Counted from the first letter of the stretch, positions 8,035 through 17,105 are shown. The stretch is 34,357 nucleotides of DNA from Myxococcales bacterium (GCA_025355005.1 JANXLV010000158.1:1-34357); one strand, 5' to 3'. Translations and numbers: made by a program. Notes: generated by a model not told the origin, from the sequence alone.

Positions 8035-9792
8035 ATGGCTCGACCTGATCCGCACTCGTATGCAGACGATGCGCAGCCGCGCACGAAGACCTTCGAGTGG
8101 AAGGCCGTCGTCGATTTCTCGACGCAGGTGCTCACCGCCGAGGTGACGCTCCGCTTCGTCGCCGCCGCTGCCGGTGGCGTGCTCGACCTCGACACGCGCG
8201 GGCTCAGCATCGACGGGGTGCACGGTCCGGACGGCGAGCCGCTCTCGCATGTGCTGCACGCGAACGATCCGATCCTTGGCGCGCGCCTCGAGATCGCCGT
8301 ACCTGCTGGCGCCGAATGGATCCGCATTGGCTATCGCACGTCGCCGCAGGCGTCGGCGCTGCAGTGGGTGTCGCCCGAACAGACGCTGGGGAAGAAGCAT
8401 CCCTACGTCTTCTCGCAGTGCCAGGCGCTGCACGCGCGCAGCGTGGTGCCTTGTCAGGACACGCCGAGCATCCGTCAGACGTTCACGGCGTCGCTCGACG
8501 TTCCATCGCACCTGCGCGCAGTGATGGGCGCCGCGAGCGTCGGCCGCGACGAAAAAGGCGCGCGCGCGGTCGAGCGCTTCGAGATGGATCAGCCCATTCC
8601 CCCGTACCTCCTTGCGTTCGCAGTCGGGGAGCTGGCGTCGAAGGATCTGTCGCCGCGATCGCGCGTGTGGGCCGAGCCCGCGCAGGTAGATGCTGCGGCG
8701 TGGGAGCTCGCGAACGTGGAGGACCAGCTTCGCGCGGCGGAGGCGCTGTTCGGCCCGTACGACTGGGAGCGCTTCGACCTCCTCGTGATGCCGCCGTCGT
8801 TTCCTTACGGCGGAATGGAGAACCCGCGGCTCACGTTCCTCACACCGTCGCTCCTCACCGGAGATCGCAGCCTGGTGAACGTGGTCGCGCACGAGCTCGC
8901 ACACTCGTGGACGGGCAACCTCGTGACGAACGCAAACGCGGAGCACTTCTGGCTCAACGAAGGCTTCACGGTCTTCGCGGAGCGCCGAATCCTGGAGGTG
9001 TTGGAGGGCGCGGACATCGCCGCGCTCCATGCAGCGATCGGCTACGAGAAGCTGAAGGAGTCGTTCGTGGTGCTCGCCGCCACTCCGGAGCTCACCAGGT
9101 TGCGGACGCACCTCACTGGCATCGACCCCGACCTGGCGTTCAGCCTGGTTCCGTACGAGAAGGGCTACCTCTTCTTGAAGACGCTGGAGGCCGCGGCCGG
9201 TGCAGGGCCCTTCGACGCGCTCCTTACGAAGTGGCTCGGCGCGCATCGCTTCGGCGCGGCGACCACGGAGGACTTCGTGGCCCTCGTGGAGAACGAGCTG
9301 CCTGGCTTGCTCGCGAAGGTCGACGCGCCCGCGTGGCTGGACGGTCCGCTGTTGCCCGCGGGCACGTGGCGGCCAGAGTCGGCACGCCTTCGCGCGCTGG
9401 AGAAGGTCGCTGGCCGCGCGCCCACGAAGGACGAATCGAAGGACTGGAGCGCGATGGAATGGCATCTCTACCTGGAAGCACTGCCGCGGCCTTCACCGCT
9501 CGCCGTGTGCGCAGAGCTGGAGGCGTCGTATGCGCTCACGCAATCCAAGAATCCCGAGGTGCGGGTGAGCTTCCTGGTGCTGGCATGTGCGTCGGGCTTT
9601 GCGGCCGCGTTGCCCAGCGTGAAGGAGGTGCTCGGCTGGACCGGGCGCATGAAGTACCTGAAGCCGCTCTATCGCGCGCTACTGAAGCGAGCGGAAACGG
9701 CGCCGCTCGCGCGCGAGCTCTTCGCGCGTTACGAGAAGCAGTACCACCCGATCGCGCAAGAGGTGGTCCGGGGCCTCATCGAAGGTTCTTGA
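8035..9792 (+). CDS. M1 family zinc aminopeptidase, leukotriene-A4-hydrolase-like
   Basis: The protein has 585 residues from ATG 8035. QCQALHARSVVPCQDTPSIRQTF and PPYLLAFAVGEL are typical of the LTA4H/aminopeptidase B branch. The exopeptidase motif is GGMENPRLTF. The zinc site is H286-E287-L-A-H290 followed 18 residues later by E309 (HELAHSWTGN...WLNEG), so all three ligands and the catalytic Glu are intact. A helical C-terminal domain (about 430-585) is also of LTA4H type. With no signal peptide it should act in the cytoplasm, removing N-terminal residues from peptides. It is the last gene of the ribE-nusB run and converges on the amidase gene with a 33-base gap. No clear terminator is seen between them. 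Confidence 0.93.
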   Translation: MARPDPHSYADDAQPRTKTFEWKAVVDFSTQVLTAEVTLRFVAAAAGGVLDLDTRGLSIDGVHGPDGEPLSHVLHANDPILGARLEIAVPAGAEWIRIGYRTSPQASALQWVSPEQTLGKKHPYVFSQCQALHARSVVPCQDTPSIRQTFTASLDVPSHLRAVMGAASVGRDEKGARAVERFEMDQPIPPYLLAFAVGELASKDLSPRSRVWAEPAQVDAAAWELANVEDQLRAAEALFGPYDWERFDLLVMPPSFPYGGMENPRLTFLTPSLLTGDRSLVNVVAHELAHSWTGNLVTNANAEHFWLNEGFTVFAERRILEVLEGADIAALHAAIGYEKLKESFVVLAATPELTRLRTHLTGIDPDLAFSLVPYEKGYLFLKTLEAAAGAGPFDALLTKWLGAHRFGAATTEDFVALVENELPGLLAKVDAPAWLDGPLLPAGTWRPESARLRALEKVAGRAPTKDESKDWSAMEWHLYLEALPRPSPLAVCAELEASYALTQSKNPEVRVSFLVLACASGFAAALPSVKEVLGWTGRMKYLKPLYRALLKRAETAPLARELFARYEKQYHPIAQEVVRGLIEGS

Positions 9793-9825
9793 TCTTCGCC
9801 GGCGCCACGATCAGCAGCGCCGCGA

Positions 9826-11511
9826 TCAGCGGCCCTCGCGGTACGCCTTCACTGCGTTCACGATCGCGTCTGCGAGCCGTCCCTTGTAGTCGTCGCTCGT
9901 GAGACGCTTCTCTTCTTCGGGGTTCGATATGTAGCTGGTCTCGAAGAGCACGGCCGGCATGCGCGCGCCGACGAGCACGTAGAAGCCTGCTGGATGCACG
10001 CCGCCGTCCGTGACGTCCTTGTAGTCGTTCGCCAGCGACGCCAGCGCCGACTTCTGCAGCAGCTCCGCCATTCGATTCGAGCGCTGGGCCTGGTCTGCGA
10101 GGCGCATGTTCGCGAGGATGCCGCCGAGCTCCAGGTTCGCCGCCTGGCTCGTGGCGTTCTCGCGCGCGGCCACGCGGCCTGCGATCTGGTCCTGCGTGGT
10201 GTCCAGCACGTAGGTCTCGACGCCGTGGCGCGCGGGCTTCTCCGCCGCGTTGCAGTGGATGGAGATGAAGAGGTCCGCGCCGAACCCGTTCGCGCGCGCG
10301 GTGCGCTCCTCCAGCGTGATGTAGCGATCGTCATCGCGCGTGAGCGTCACCGCCATGCCCAGACGCGACAGCGCTGGCGCGACCTTGTGCGCGATGTCGA
10401 GCGTCACGTCCTTCTCCTTCGCGCCCGTGGGGCCGATGGCGCCGGGATCGTTGCCGCCGTGACCCGGGTCGACCACGACGCGCGCGACGGTGCGCTTGCC
10501 GGTGCCCTTCTGCTGGCCGGGGATGTTCTTCGCGACGTCGATGATGACGCGATAGGGTTCGAGCAGGTGAAACACCTTGCGATAGCCGGGACCCGTGAGG
10601 TCGAGCGCGATGCGCGCGCCGGTGCTTGTGGGCTCCACCTTGAGCTGACTCACGAGCCCCGTCATCGGCGACGATCGCGCGGGGCCGTTCGCGTCCACGC
10701 CAAAGAGCTCCACGTACGTGCGCGCCCCCTTTCCCTGCGCGCTGGGCTCGTCGCCGGCCTGGTACCGCGCGGGGCCATCGAGCGTGACGACGACGCGCGC
10801 GCCCTCGGGACCGGACCACTGCTCCACGTTGGTGACCTTCGGGACAACACTCACGCGAAGCCCCGCGTCGGAGGCGCGCTCGATCGCCCCCTCGCCTTCG
10901 AGACCGCGATCGATCGCGTCGAGCACCTGCGGCGGCGGGCGGAACGCGGAGAGAAAGCTCATCTCCGCTTCGAGGCGAGCCTTGCACGGCGCCGGGACCC
11001 CGTTCTTGTGGCTACCGCGATAGAGCTCCGCGTACGTCGTGGAGGCGTCGCGCGCGAGCTCACCGGAGAGGTTGGCTCCGGCGATCGCAGCATCGCAGAC
11101 GCCAGGCAGTGACATGTCCTTCGAGGCGGCGCGATACAGATCGATCGCCTCCTTCGCGTCCTGCTCCTTTCGCTCGACGCGCCACACGCGCTCGAGGAGC
11201 GAGGCCGCGAGCACGTCGAGCGACACGGCGCGTGCGCCCGCCCCTTCGCGGGTGGCCCGCGCGGCGATCGCCTGTGCGCGTGTGAGCACCGTGGGCCGAT
11301 CGGGCAGAATGGCGTCGGGCGCAAGCATCGCGCGAGCGCGGTCGACCTCTTCATCACCAGTCGGCCTTGCGCTGGTGGAGTCCGACGCGCAGGCACCCAG
11401 AAAGAGGCTCAGCGCGACAACCGTGGCGAGGCTTTCGAGGCTCGCGCGAAGGCCCCCCCTTTTCCAGGGCCTTTGGGTATGATCCGGCGGTCGAAGGAGC
11501 GTCCCTTGCAA
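9826..11511 (-). CDS. N-acetylmuramoyl-L-alanine amidase, putative lipoprotein with AMIN and Amidase_3 domains
   Basis: From TTG 11511 the product is 561 residues. LATVVALSLFLGAC forms a lipoprotein signal with Cys41. Residues about 45-200 are helical and TPR-like. About 215-325 form an AMIN-type beta domain (VSVVPKVTNVEQWSGPEGARVVVTLDG). From about 340 on is Amidase_3: VVVDPGHGGNDPGAIGP (zinc His), LEERTARAN (zinc Glu), ADLFISIHCNA (zinc His) and VLFETSYISNPEE (catalytic Glu). It cleaves the amide between MurNAc and the stem peptide, as in daughter-cell separation. The start is chosen because AGGAGAGG lies 4 bases upstream and no ATG or GTG lies closer to the signal peptide. The long n-region of about 27 residues is odd. 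Confidence 0.9.
   Translation of the reverse strand: MQGTLLRPPDHTQRPWKRGGLRASLESLATVVALSLFLGACASDSTSARPTGDEEVDRARAMLAPDAILPDRPTVLTRAQAIAARATREGAGARAVSLDVLAASLLERVWRVERKEQDAKEAIDLYRAASKDMSLPGVCDAAIAGANLSGELARDASTTYAELYRGSHKNGVPAPCKARLEAEMSFLSAFRPPPQVLDAIDRGLEGEGAIERASDAGLRVSVVPKVTNVEQWSGPEGARVVVTLDGPARYQAGDEPSAQGKGARTYVELFGVDANGPARSSPMTGLVSQLKVEPTSTGARIALDLTGPGYRKVFHLLEPYRVIIDVAKNIPGQQKGTGKRTVARVVVDPGHGGNDPGAIGPTGAKEKDVTLDIAHKVAPALSRLGMAVTLTRDDDRYITLEERTARANGFGADLFISIHCNAAEKPARHGVETYVLDTTQDQIAGRVAARENATSQAANLELGGILANMRLADQAQRSNRMAELLQKSALASLANDYKDVTDGGVHPAGFYVLVGARMPAVLFETSYISNPEEEKRLTSDDYKGRLADAIVNAVKAYREGR
11494..11499 (+). promoter_or_regulatory. Ribosome binding site deciding the TTG start at 11506
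   Basis: AAGGAG stands 6 bases before TTG 11506. The in-frame ATG at 11479 and TTG at 11473 have no comparable site. Confidence 0.65.
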
Positions 11512-11958
11512 ACTACCTCTCCTGTCTACGCCGATCGAGCCACCGGGCAAGTCTTCTCCGATGCGCGCGCGATGGTCAACGCCTACCTGAATCGCTTTGC
11601 CGAGCGCGCAGGCGCGTCGATCGATCCGCTCGACGACAGCGGCTACACGCAGGCGCGCAAGGGCTCCGTCAGCATCGGGATCAACGTGATGGAGGACCAT
11701 GGCGTCCTCCTGTTCATGGCGCCCGTCATGGCGGTCCCCGACCAGAAGCGCGAGGCGTTCTATCGCCGGCTGCTGGAGCTCTCGTTCCTCACGACCGCGG
11801 ATGCGTCGTTCGCGATCGACGCGCAGCGAGACGAGGTGTTCGTCCGTGCCCTGCGCCGCCTCTCGGGTCTGGACTATGAGGAGTTCGAGGACCTGCTCGC
11901 CACGGTAGGCAAGGTCGCGGATGAGTGGGATGACGTGTTGAAGCGTGAATTCACCTGA
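11506..11958 (+). CDS. YbjN/CesT-like small protein (chaperone-type fold)
   Basis: The protein has 150 residues from TTG 11506. There is no signal peptide or membrane segment. The pattern VNAYLNRFAERAG, then GSVSIGINVMEDHGVLLFMAPVMAVPD, then FYRRLLELSFLTTADASFAIDAQRDEVFVRALRRLSGLDYEEFEDLLATVGKVADEWD is the helix-strand-helix arrangement of the YbjN and type III chaperone (CesT) superfamily. Such proteins bind partner proteins, but the partner is unknown here. The first codon overlaps the divergent amidase start by six bases. ATG 11479 is an alternative start that would add nine residues and deepen the overlap. Confidence 0.75.
   Translation: MQTTSPVYADRATGQVFSDARAMVNAYLNRFAERAGASIDPLDDSGYTQARKGSVSIGINVMEDHGVLLFMAPVMAVPDQKREAFYRRLLELSFLTTADASFAIDAQRDEVFVRALRRLSGLDYEEFEDLLATVGKVADEWDDVLKREFT
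11516..11523 (-). promoter_or_regulatory. Ribosome binding site of the amidase gene
   Basis: On the - strand AGGAGAGG stands 4 bases before TTG 11511. It lies inside the coding region of the divergent YbjN-like gene. Confidence 0.65.
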
Positions 11959-12084
11959 GTTTACGCGAAGCGCTTCTTCCAGACCGATCGGGTGCTACAC
12001 TCGTCTGTAGCTAGCGGTCATGGCAAACCAGGCTCGTATTTATTTCTCATTCGTGGCTTCAGAGGCTTCGAGGACAACATCGAG

Positions 12085-13134
12085 ATGAGCTCCACCGAAC
12101 AAGGCCAAAGCCCCAGCGGAGAGGTCTCCGCTGAAGACGCGGACAGCTTGGCGGCGCAGTTTCGCCCGGCGTGGGAGCTCGACGAAGCTCCTTTCGCTGC
12201 CGGCGGCGACGTCGCACCAGAGGCCATCGACGCGCTGGCCCAGACCGCCAATGGCAACGCTGGCGTGGCGGCTCCCGCTGCCTTCACCGCGCCGCAGGTG
12301 ATTGCGGCGCCGGCGCCGGCCCCCGCTGCCCCCGCTACAAGCGCCGCCGTTCCGCCCCACGCGCCGGCGAATGGCGGCATGCATGCGAAGACGATGATGG
12401 GCATGGCGGCACCACAGATGCCGCAGGTGCAGGCGCCTGCGCCAGGTGCGCCAGGTGCGCCGTTACCTGGCCCCGTCGGCTTCAGCGCGACGCAGCCCGG
12501 TCCCGCGGACGAAGAGCGCCAGTTGATCCGCTCCGAGCGACCGCCCGCGATCGGTGTTGGCGTCTCCGCATCTCGTGGTCCGGCGCGTCCCGCAGTCGTG
12601 CGCCCCATCGTGGACGCGCAGAACGCCAACAACAGCGATCAGTATGCGATCCCCAGGAAATCCAGCCTGCCGATGATCATCGGCATTGGCGCCGTGCTCG
12701 TCGCACTGGCGGGTGTCGGCATCGCGGTCAAGTTTGCATTCGGCGATGCGCCGCCCAAGGACCTGACCGCAGCAGGAGCAGCAGGAGTGGGCACAGGCCA
12801 GGCCAGGCCGAAGAACGACATCCCGCCTCCTCCGAAGGACGACCCGGGGGCCCCGCTCAGCCAGGACATCCCGGTGATGAAGCCGGGCTCGCTTCCGAAG
12901 GCGGGTGACCCCGCTGGAGATCAACCGACCGCCCAAGCCGCGCAACCTGCCCAACCCGCGCAACCTGCTCAGGCAGCTCAGCCCAAGCCTCAGCCCATGG
13001 CTGCGGTACCGGTGCCCGCCCCGCCGCGCCCGAATGCGAACAGTGGGCCGGTCACCGCTCCGGTTCCCCAGCCCCCCAAGGCGCCCAAGGCCCCGAAGGG
13101 CAGCGGCGGTATCGTTCGCGACAGCCCGTTCTGA
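12085..13134 (+). CDS. Pro/Ala-rich single-pass membrane protein of unknown function
   Basis: The product is 349 residues from ATG 12085. The reading frame is open further upstream, but the upstream part looks non-coding. Residues 1-190 are low-complexity Ala/Pro/Gly with the motifs AQFRPAWELDEAPF and HAKTMMGMAAP. One transmembrane segment (about 195-218, LPMIIGIGAVLVALAGVGIAVKF) is flanked by a basic residue pair on the N-terminal side, so the N-terminal part should be cytoplasmic and the C-terminal part periplasmic. The C-terminal half is Pro-rich with AQPAQP repeats (about 282-300) and could span the periplasm. The gene stands 126 bases after the YbjN-like gene. KTMMGM-type motifs recur in myxobacterial disordered proteins, but I cannot name the family. 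Confidence 0.8.
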   Translation: MSSTEQGQSPSGEVSAEDADSLAAQFRPAWELDEAPFAAGGDVAPEAIDALAQTANGNAGVAAPAAFTAPQVIAAPAPAPAAPATSAAVPPHAPANGGMHAKTMMGMAAPQMPQVQAPAPGAPGAPLPGPVGFSATQPGPADEERQLIRSERPPAIGVGVSASRGPARPAVVRPIVDAQNANNSDQYAIPRKSSLPMIIGIGAVLVALAGVGIAVKFAFGDAPPKDLTAAGAAGVGTGQARPKNDIPPPPKDDPGAPLSQDIPVMKPGSLPKAGDPAGDQPTAQAAQPAQPAQPAQAAQPKPQPMAAVPVPAPPRPNANSGPVTAPVPQPPKAPKAPKGSGGIVRDSPF

Positions 13135-13204
13135 GCACGCCTTAAGCGTGACGGACTTGCCTTTCATCGGTACGCTGCGTGTACTTGCACAAGAGCGTGC
13201 CCTC

Positions 13205-14404
13205 ATGAAAACCCGAGCCGTCGCCGCAGCCCTTCTTCTCGCCTTCACTTCCGTCGCGGTGCCCTCAGTGCCCGCCGTGTCGTTTGCGCAAGCGGACGAT
13301 CCGCTCACCGTGCAGGCGCGAGCGCGCTTCAAGGAGGGCGTCGAGGCGTTCGACAAGGGCCAGTTCGAGGCCGCGCGCGCGTCGTTCCTCCAGGCGTACG
13401 CCCTGAAGAACCACCCGGCGGTGCTGCTGAACCTGGCGCAGAGCTGTCTCCGCGCGAACCACCCGCTCGAGGCGATCAAGTATTTCCAGCAGTACCTTCG
13501 CCAGGTGCAGAGCCCGACGCCGCAGCAGCGTCACGACGCTGAGTCCGGTCTCGAGGAGGCGCGCGCGAAGGTCGGTCACGTCGACATCCAGGCGCCGGCC
13601 GGGACCGAGGTCTCCATCGTGGGCGGCGATCGCCTTGGAAATGCGCCGTTCGGTGAGGGAGTGGATCTGGACCCGGGCACGTACACGTTCAAGTCGCGCG
13701 CGACGGACGGCTCGAGCGACACGGCCAAGGTCACCGTGGTCGCAGGTCAACGCGCGCAGGTGAAGTTCGGTCAGCCAGGCGTCACGCCCGTGCCCACGCC
13801 GGTTCCCACGCCCACCCCCACCCCCACGCCGACGCCCACGGGGAACGTTCCCGCGACGCCGGACCCCGCCAATCCGCCGACCGATCCGAACGCAGGGAAC
13901 GGCGGCCCGAAGATCGACAGGGGCGTCGAGACGCCGAGCAAGCCCAGCAGCATTCTCTCGCCGCCGAAGACGTTGATTCCGGTGTTCATCGGCGGTGGCG
14001 TATTTGTCGCGGGTCTGGCTGGCGCGATCTACTTCGTGATCGCGAAGGGCAACGCGCAGAGCAGCGCCGACTCCGTGGACGCGACGATACGCGGCACCGC
14101 CACGCAGCGCCACCTCAACCCCGTCGGCATCTGCTCCTCCACCGTGAAGGGCGCATCCGACTTCACGAACACGTGCAACACCTACAAGACCGATCTTGAT
14201 CAGGTGAACCAGGATGCCACGGCCGCAAACGTCTCCGGCGTGGTCGCGGGCGCGGGTATTCTCTTCGCTGCCGGTTGGTATCTATTCGCGCCGAAGAAGG
14301 ACGCGGAGGGCGCGGCGCCGCCGGTCGGCAACATCAACGTCACGCCGCTCGTTGGCGTTGGCACTCACGGGCCCAGCGGGCTCAGCGTGTCTGGGAGCTT
14401 CTGA
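13205..14404 (+). CDS. Secreted TPR protein with PEGA-like domain and C-terminal membrane segments
   Basis: The product is 399 residues from ATG 13205, where a clear signal peptide begins (MKTRAVAAALLLAFTS, cleavage near SFAQA). Residues about 35-115 are a TPR pair (ARFKEGVEAFDKGQFEAARASFLQAYALKNHPAVLLNLAQSC). About 120-195 is a PEGA-like beta sandwich (VDIQAPAGTEVSIVGGDRLG...LDPGTYTFKSRA). A Pro-Thr repeat linker follows (about 196-213), then two hydrophobic helices (about 256-282 and 343-362). This architecture is common in Polyangiales and is thought to be envelope-associated, but its function is unknown. The end overlaps the convergent lipoprotein gene by 23 bases. Confidence 0.82.
   Translation: MKTRAVAAALLLAFTSVAVPSVPAVSFAQADDPLTVQARARFKEGVEAFDKGQFEAARASFLQAYALKNHPAVLLNLAQSCLRANHPLEAIKYFQQYLRQVQSPTPQQRHDAESGLEEARAKVGHVDIQAPAGTEVSIVGGDRLGNAPFGEGVDLDPGTYTFKSRATDGSSDTAKVTVVAGQRAQVKFGQPGVTPVPTPVPTPTPTPTPTPTGNVPATPDPANPPTDPNAGNGGPKIDRGVETPSKPSSILSPPKTLIPVFIGGGVFVAGLAGAIYFVIAKGNAQSSADSVDATIRGTATQRHLNPVGICSSTVKGASDFTNTCNTYKTDLDQVNQDATAANVSGVVAGAGILFAAGWYLFAPKKDAEGAAPPVGNINVTPLVGVGTHGPSGLSVSGSF
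13787..13840 (+). repeat. Pro-Thr codon repeat
   Basis: An imperfect run of CCC-ACG/ACC-type codons encodes alternating Pro-Thr and Pro-Val pairs in the linker of the TPR/PEGA-like protein. Confidence 0.8.
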
Positions 14405-15749
14405 GCGGGAACACCCGCACGGCTTCGGGCTTCTGATCGTCATCACCGGCCGGGCGCAAGAGCGCAGCCGCATAGCACTCATGTGCGTCGCACGATGCGT
14501 CGACGACGGCGTCCGCGGACAGGTCGATGACGCCGCGATCCGTCACGGTTCCATCTGCGCGGATGCGCGCGAAGCCCACGGCGGCCACGGGTGCGACGCT
14601 CTTGCCCGCCTGGCGGATCCGCTCGCCCCACGCGACGACCACGTCGGTCCCTGCAGCGCCGGACCAGAACGGACCGCGCTCTCTCCCGCAGACGGGCGCT
14701 GCGAGCTCCGCGTTCACGAAGGACGCGCCGGCCTCTGCGCCTGCATCGCCGGACGGGCTCGCACGCGGCACGAGCACCGCGGACACACGCGGCGCGAGCG
14801 CGATACCGCCATCACACGCGCCCTCTCCTTCATGCGTGGTGACCAGCAGGGGCCCGAGCCCTATGGCGTCCACCACCACGATATCGTCGTCCTCGTCGAG
14901 CGCGAGCCTCCGCGTGCGCGACCGCGAGAGACCGCCGTCGTGGAGGTCGCGCAGCGTGGCCTGCGTGCCGCCGATGCGCACGATCCCTGCATTTTCTCCG
15001 TGTGAATAGAGCGCTGTGGTCCGCCCCTCGGACTCTGCGTTGAACGCGGCGAAGCGATGCAGGCCGGCGTCGTCCGGGACCTCCACGAACACGCCGTCCT
15101 CCGACTCCGACATGAGGAGCGCGCGACCGTCGTCACACATGAGCGAGAAATCTGCCGACGGATCTGCGAGCCACATGCGACGCGCACCGCCATCCGGCGC
15201 GACCATCGCAACGGCGCCGCCGTGAACGACATACAGCACGTCACCGATCGCACAGTGCGCAGGCGCGACGTCAGTCGCCGTGGAGGCGAGCTGCCCGTCG
15301 TCGTTGACGAAGACAGCGCGCTGCGTGCGACCGCCGTCCACGGGTCCGCGCCAGACCACCCAGGCGCCGCGGGCGGCCGCATACACGTGGAGCTCCGCGT
15401 CCGAGGACCAGGCAACACCGGTGAACACATCCGTGCGGAACGCCTCCGCGCCGTGCTCGTCGACGAGCGTCAGCGTGATCTTCTTGTCCGCAGCGCGTAG
15501 GCCCGCGACGAACGAGCGCGGCGCGAGCGGATCGTGCGCCGCGGCCATCGGCAGCGAAAAGATGCTCGCGCCCGCGGGCGACATGCTCGCCGCAGAAGAC
15601 GCCGCATCGTCCGTGGTGGCACCTTCGCGTCCGGCGTCGAAGGCGCCGCCGTCTCCGGCCGTGGATGGCGTGTCGTCCCCGCAGCCTCGTGAACAACCTG
15701 CGCCCACGCAGAGGAGCAACAGCGCACGAGACATGTTGCGGAAGCGCAC
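14382..15749 (-). CDS. Putative lipoprotein of unknown function, beta-propeller-like
   Basis: The product is 455 residues from GTG 15749, or 450 from ATG 15734; GTG has an AGG at better spacing. The N-terminus is MSRALLLLCVGAGC, a weak lipobox, then an Asp/Gly/Ala linker. The rest is a series of short blade-like stretches (ADKKITLTLVDEHGAEAF, VAWSSDAELHVYAA, GDVLYVVHGGAVAMVAPDGGARRMWL, DDIVVVDAIGLGPLLVTT) suggesting a beta-propeller, with scattered cysteines. No catalytic motif is visible. The gene begins 46 bases after the stop of the FHA-sigma54 activator on the same strand, so the two may form an operon. Its 3' end overlaps the + strand neighbour. Confidence 0.78.
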   Translation of the reverse strand: MRFRNMSRALLLLCVGAGCSRGCGDDTPSTAGDGGAFDAGREGATTDDAASSAASMSPAGASIFSLPMAAAHDPLAPRSFVAGLRAADKKITLTLVDEHGAEAFRTDVFTGVAWSSDAELHVYAAARGAWVVWRGPVDGGRTQRAVFVNDDGQLASTATDVAPAHCAIGDVLYVVHGGAVAMVAPDGGARRMWLADPSADFSLMCDDGRALLMSESEDGVFVEVPDDAGLHRFAAFNAESEGRTTALYSHGENAGIVRIGGTQATLRDLHDGGLSRSRTRRLALDEDDDIVVVDAIGLGPLLVTTHEGEGACDGGIALAPRVSAVLVPRASPSGDAGAEAGASFVNAELAAPVCGRERGPFWSGAAGTDVVVAWGERIRQAGKSVAPVAAVGFARIRADGTVTDRGVIDLSADAVVDASCDAHECYAAALLRPAGDDDQKPEAVRVFPLRSSQTR

Positions 15750-15795
15750 GCCCGTAACCTACCCGACCTTCGCTTGAATGTGGCGTCTCCGCGAC

Positions 15796-17100
15796 CTAAG
15801 GCGAGGTCGCCAGTTCGTCCACGCCGAGGAGCCGCTTGAACGACGTGCGGGCCATCCCTGCCTCCCTGGCTGCGCGGCTGATGTTGCCCTGGTTTCGATC
15901 GAGGATGCCGCGGGCCGTTCCTCGCGAGATCTGGATGAGCGCGTCGACGTCGTCCTCGTCGGTCTGGAAGACGGCCCTGCGAACGGCACTTGCGTCGAGA
16001 ACGGGACCGTTGCTCTCGACCACGGCGCGCGAGAGCACGTTCTTCAGCTCCCGCACGTTGCCGGGCCAGTCGTGCGCGGCGAGCAGCGAGAGCGCCTCTG
16101 CGGTCACCTCAGGCGTGCCCCCACGCAGCTTCATCGCCGCCAGCAGCGACGGGACGAGCTGCACCAGATCGCCCCGGCGGTCGCGGAGCGGCGGGACCCT
16201 CACGACGATCGCCTCGAGTCGGTGATAGAGATCCTGTCGAAAGCCACCCTCCGCCACCTTGTCGCGGAGCCGCACGTTGGTCGCCGCGACCACGCGCACG
16301 TCGAACTTGCGGCCACGGCCCTCTTGCCCCACGGCCTTCACCTCGTAGCCGTCCAGCGCGCGAAGCAGCTTGGGCTGCGCCTCCTGCGGCAGGTCGCCGA
16401 TCTCGTCCAGGAAGAGCGTGCCGCCGTCTGCCTCCCCGAAGGCGCCGCGATGACGCTGATATGCGCCGGTGAACGCGCCACGCTCGTGACCAAACATCTC
16501 GGTCTCCATCAGCTCGCGCGGCACGCCCGCGACGTTGACGGCGACGAACGCATCCGCTTTGCGCCCGCTCTCGGTGTGAATGGCGCGGGCGATGAGCTCC
16601 TTCCCGGAGCCGCTCTCCCCCAGGATCAGGACGGGCACCGACAGGACCGCGAAGCGCCGCACGTACTGCGCGAGCCGCCGCATCACGGTGGACCCGCCGA
16701 TGACTCCAGGCAGAGGCTCACCGAAGCAATCCTCCATCGAAGGCGACGCGGCCTTCAGCGCGACCGACGAACGACCGACGCAGATGATCTCTCCCGCGAT
16801 CCCGAAGCCGATGCCCACGCGCACCCCGCTCATGTACGTGCCGTTGCGCGAGCCGAGATCGCGCACGCGCACCAGATCACCTTGCACCGTGAGCTCACAG
16901 TGCTGGGCGCTGGTCGCCGGATCGTTGATCACGACGTCGGACGTGCGCGACGACCCGAACACGGTCGGACGCTCCGAGAGATCGACGCGCCGCATCCCCG
17001 CCGCGTCCTGGATCTCCACGACCCATCGACTGACTGGCTCCACACATCGCGGGAGCTCCGCGGTGGAACCGAACGTGGCGTTGACATCATGCGTGGACAT
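15796..17100 (-). CDS. FHA-domain sigma54-dependent transcriptional activator
   Basis: The protein has 434 residues from ATG 17100, fixed by AGGAGG 5 bases upstream. Residues about 25-105 form an FHA domain (RPTVFGSSRTSDVVINDPATSAQHC, then DLGSRNGTYMSGVRV), which binds phosphothreonine. Residues about 135-365 are the AAA+ enhancer-binding core: Walker A GESGSGKE (near 160), GAFTGA (near 207-212), Walker B GGTLFLDEIGDLP and WPGNVRELKN. GAFTGA is intact, so contact with sigma54 is expected. The C-terminus is a Fis-type helix-turn-helix (GNISRAAREAGMARTSFKRLL). No receiver domain is present, so control is presumably by a Ser/Thr kinase acting through FHA, as in other myxobacterial activators. 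It precedes the lipoprotein gene by 46 bases. Confidence 0.95.
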   Translation of the reverse strand: MSTHDVNATFGSTAELPRCVEPVSRWVVEIQDAAGMRRVDLSERPTVFGSSRTSDVVINDPATSAQHCELTVQGDLVRVRDLGSRNGTYMSGVRVGIGFGIAGEIICVGRSSVALKAASPSMEDCFGEPLPGVIGGSTVMRRLAQYVRRFAVLSVPVLILGESGSGKELIARAIHTESGRKADAFVAVNVAGVPRELMETEMFGHERGAFTGAYQRHRGAFGEADGGTLFLDEIGDLPQEAQPKLLRALDGYEVKAVGQEGRGRKFDVRVVAATNVRLRDKVAEGGFRQDLYHRLEAIVVRVPPLRDRRGDLVQLVPSLLAAMKLRGGTPEVTAEALSLLAAHDWPGNVRELKNVLSRAVVESNGPVLDASAVRRAVFQTDEDDVDALIQISRGTARGILDRNQGNISRAAREAGMARTSFKRLLGVDELATSP

Positions 17101-17105
17101 TGAAT

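Noticed and set aside
9793..9825. GATCAGC repeats as a terminator between the M1 peptidase and amidase genes
   Set aside because: They are direct rather than inverted repeats and no T-run follows.
11512..11700. Longer N-terminus of the amidase from 11700
   Set aside because: It is the complement of the YbjN-like coding region with no useful start. TTG 11511 has a strong ribosome binding site next to the signal peptide.
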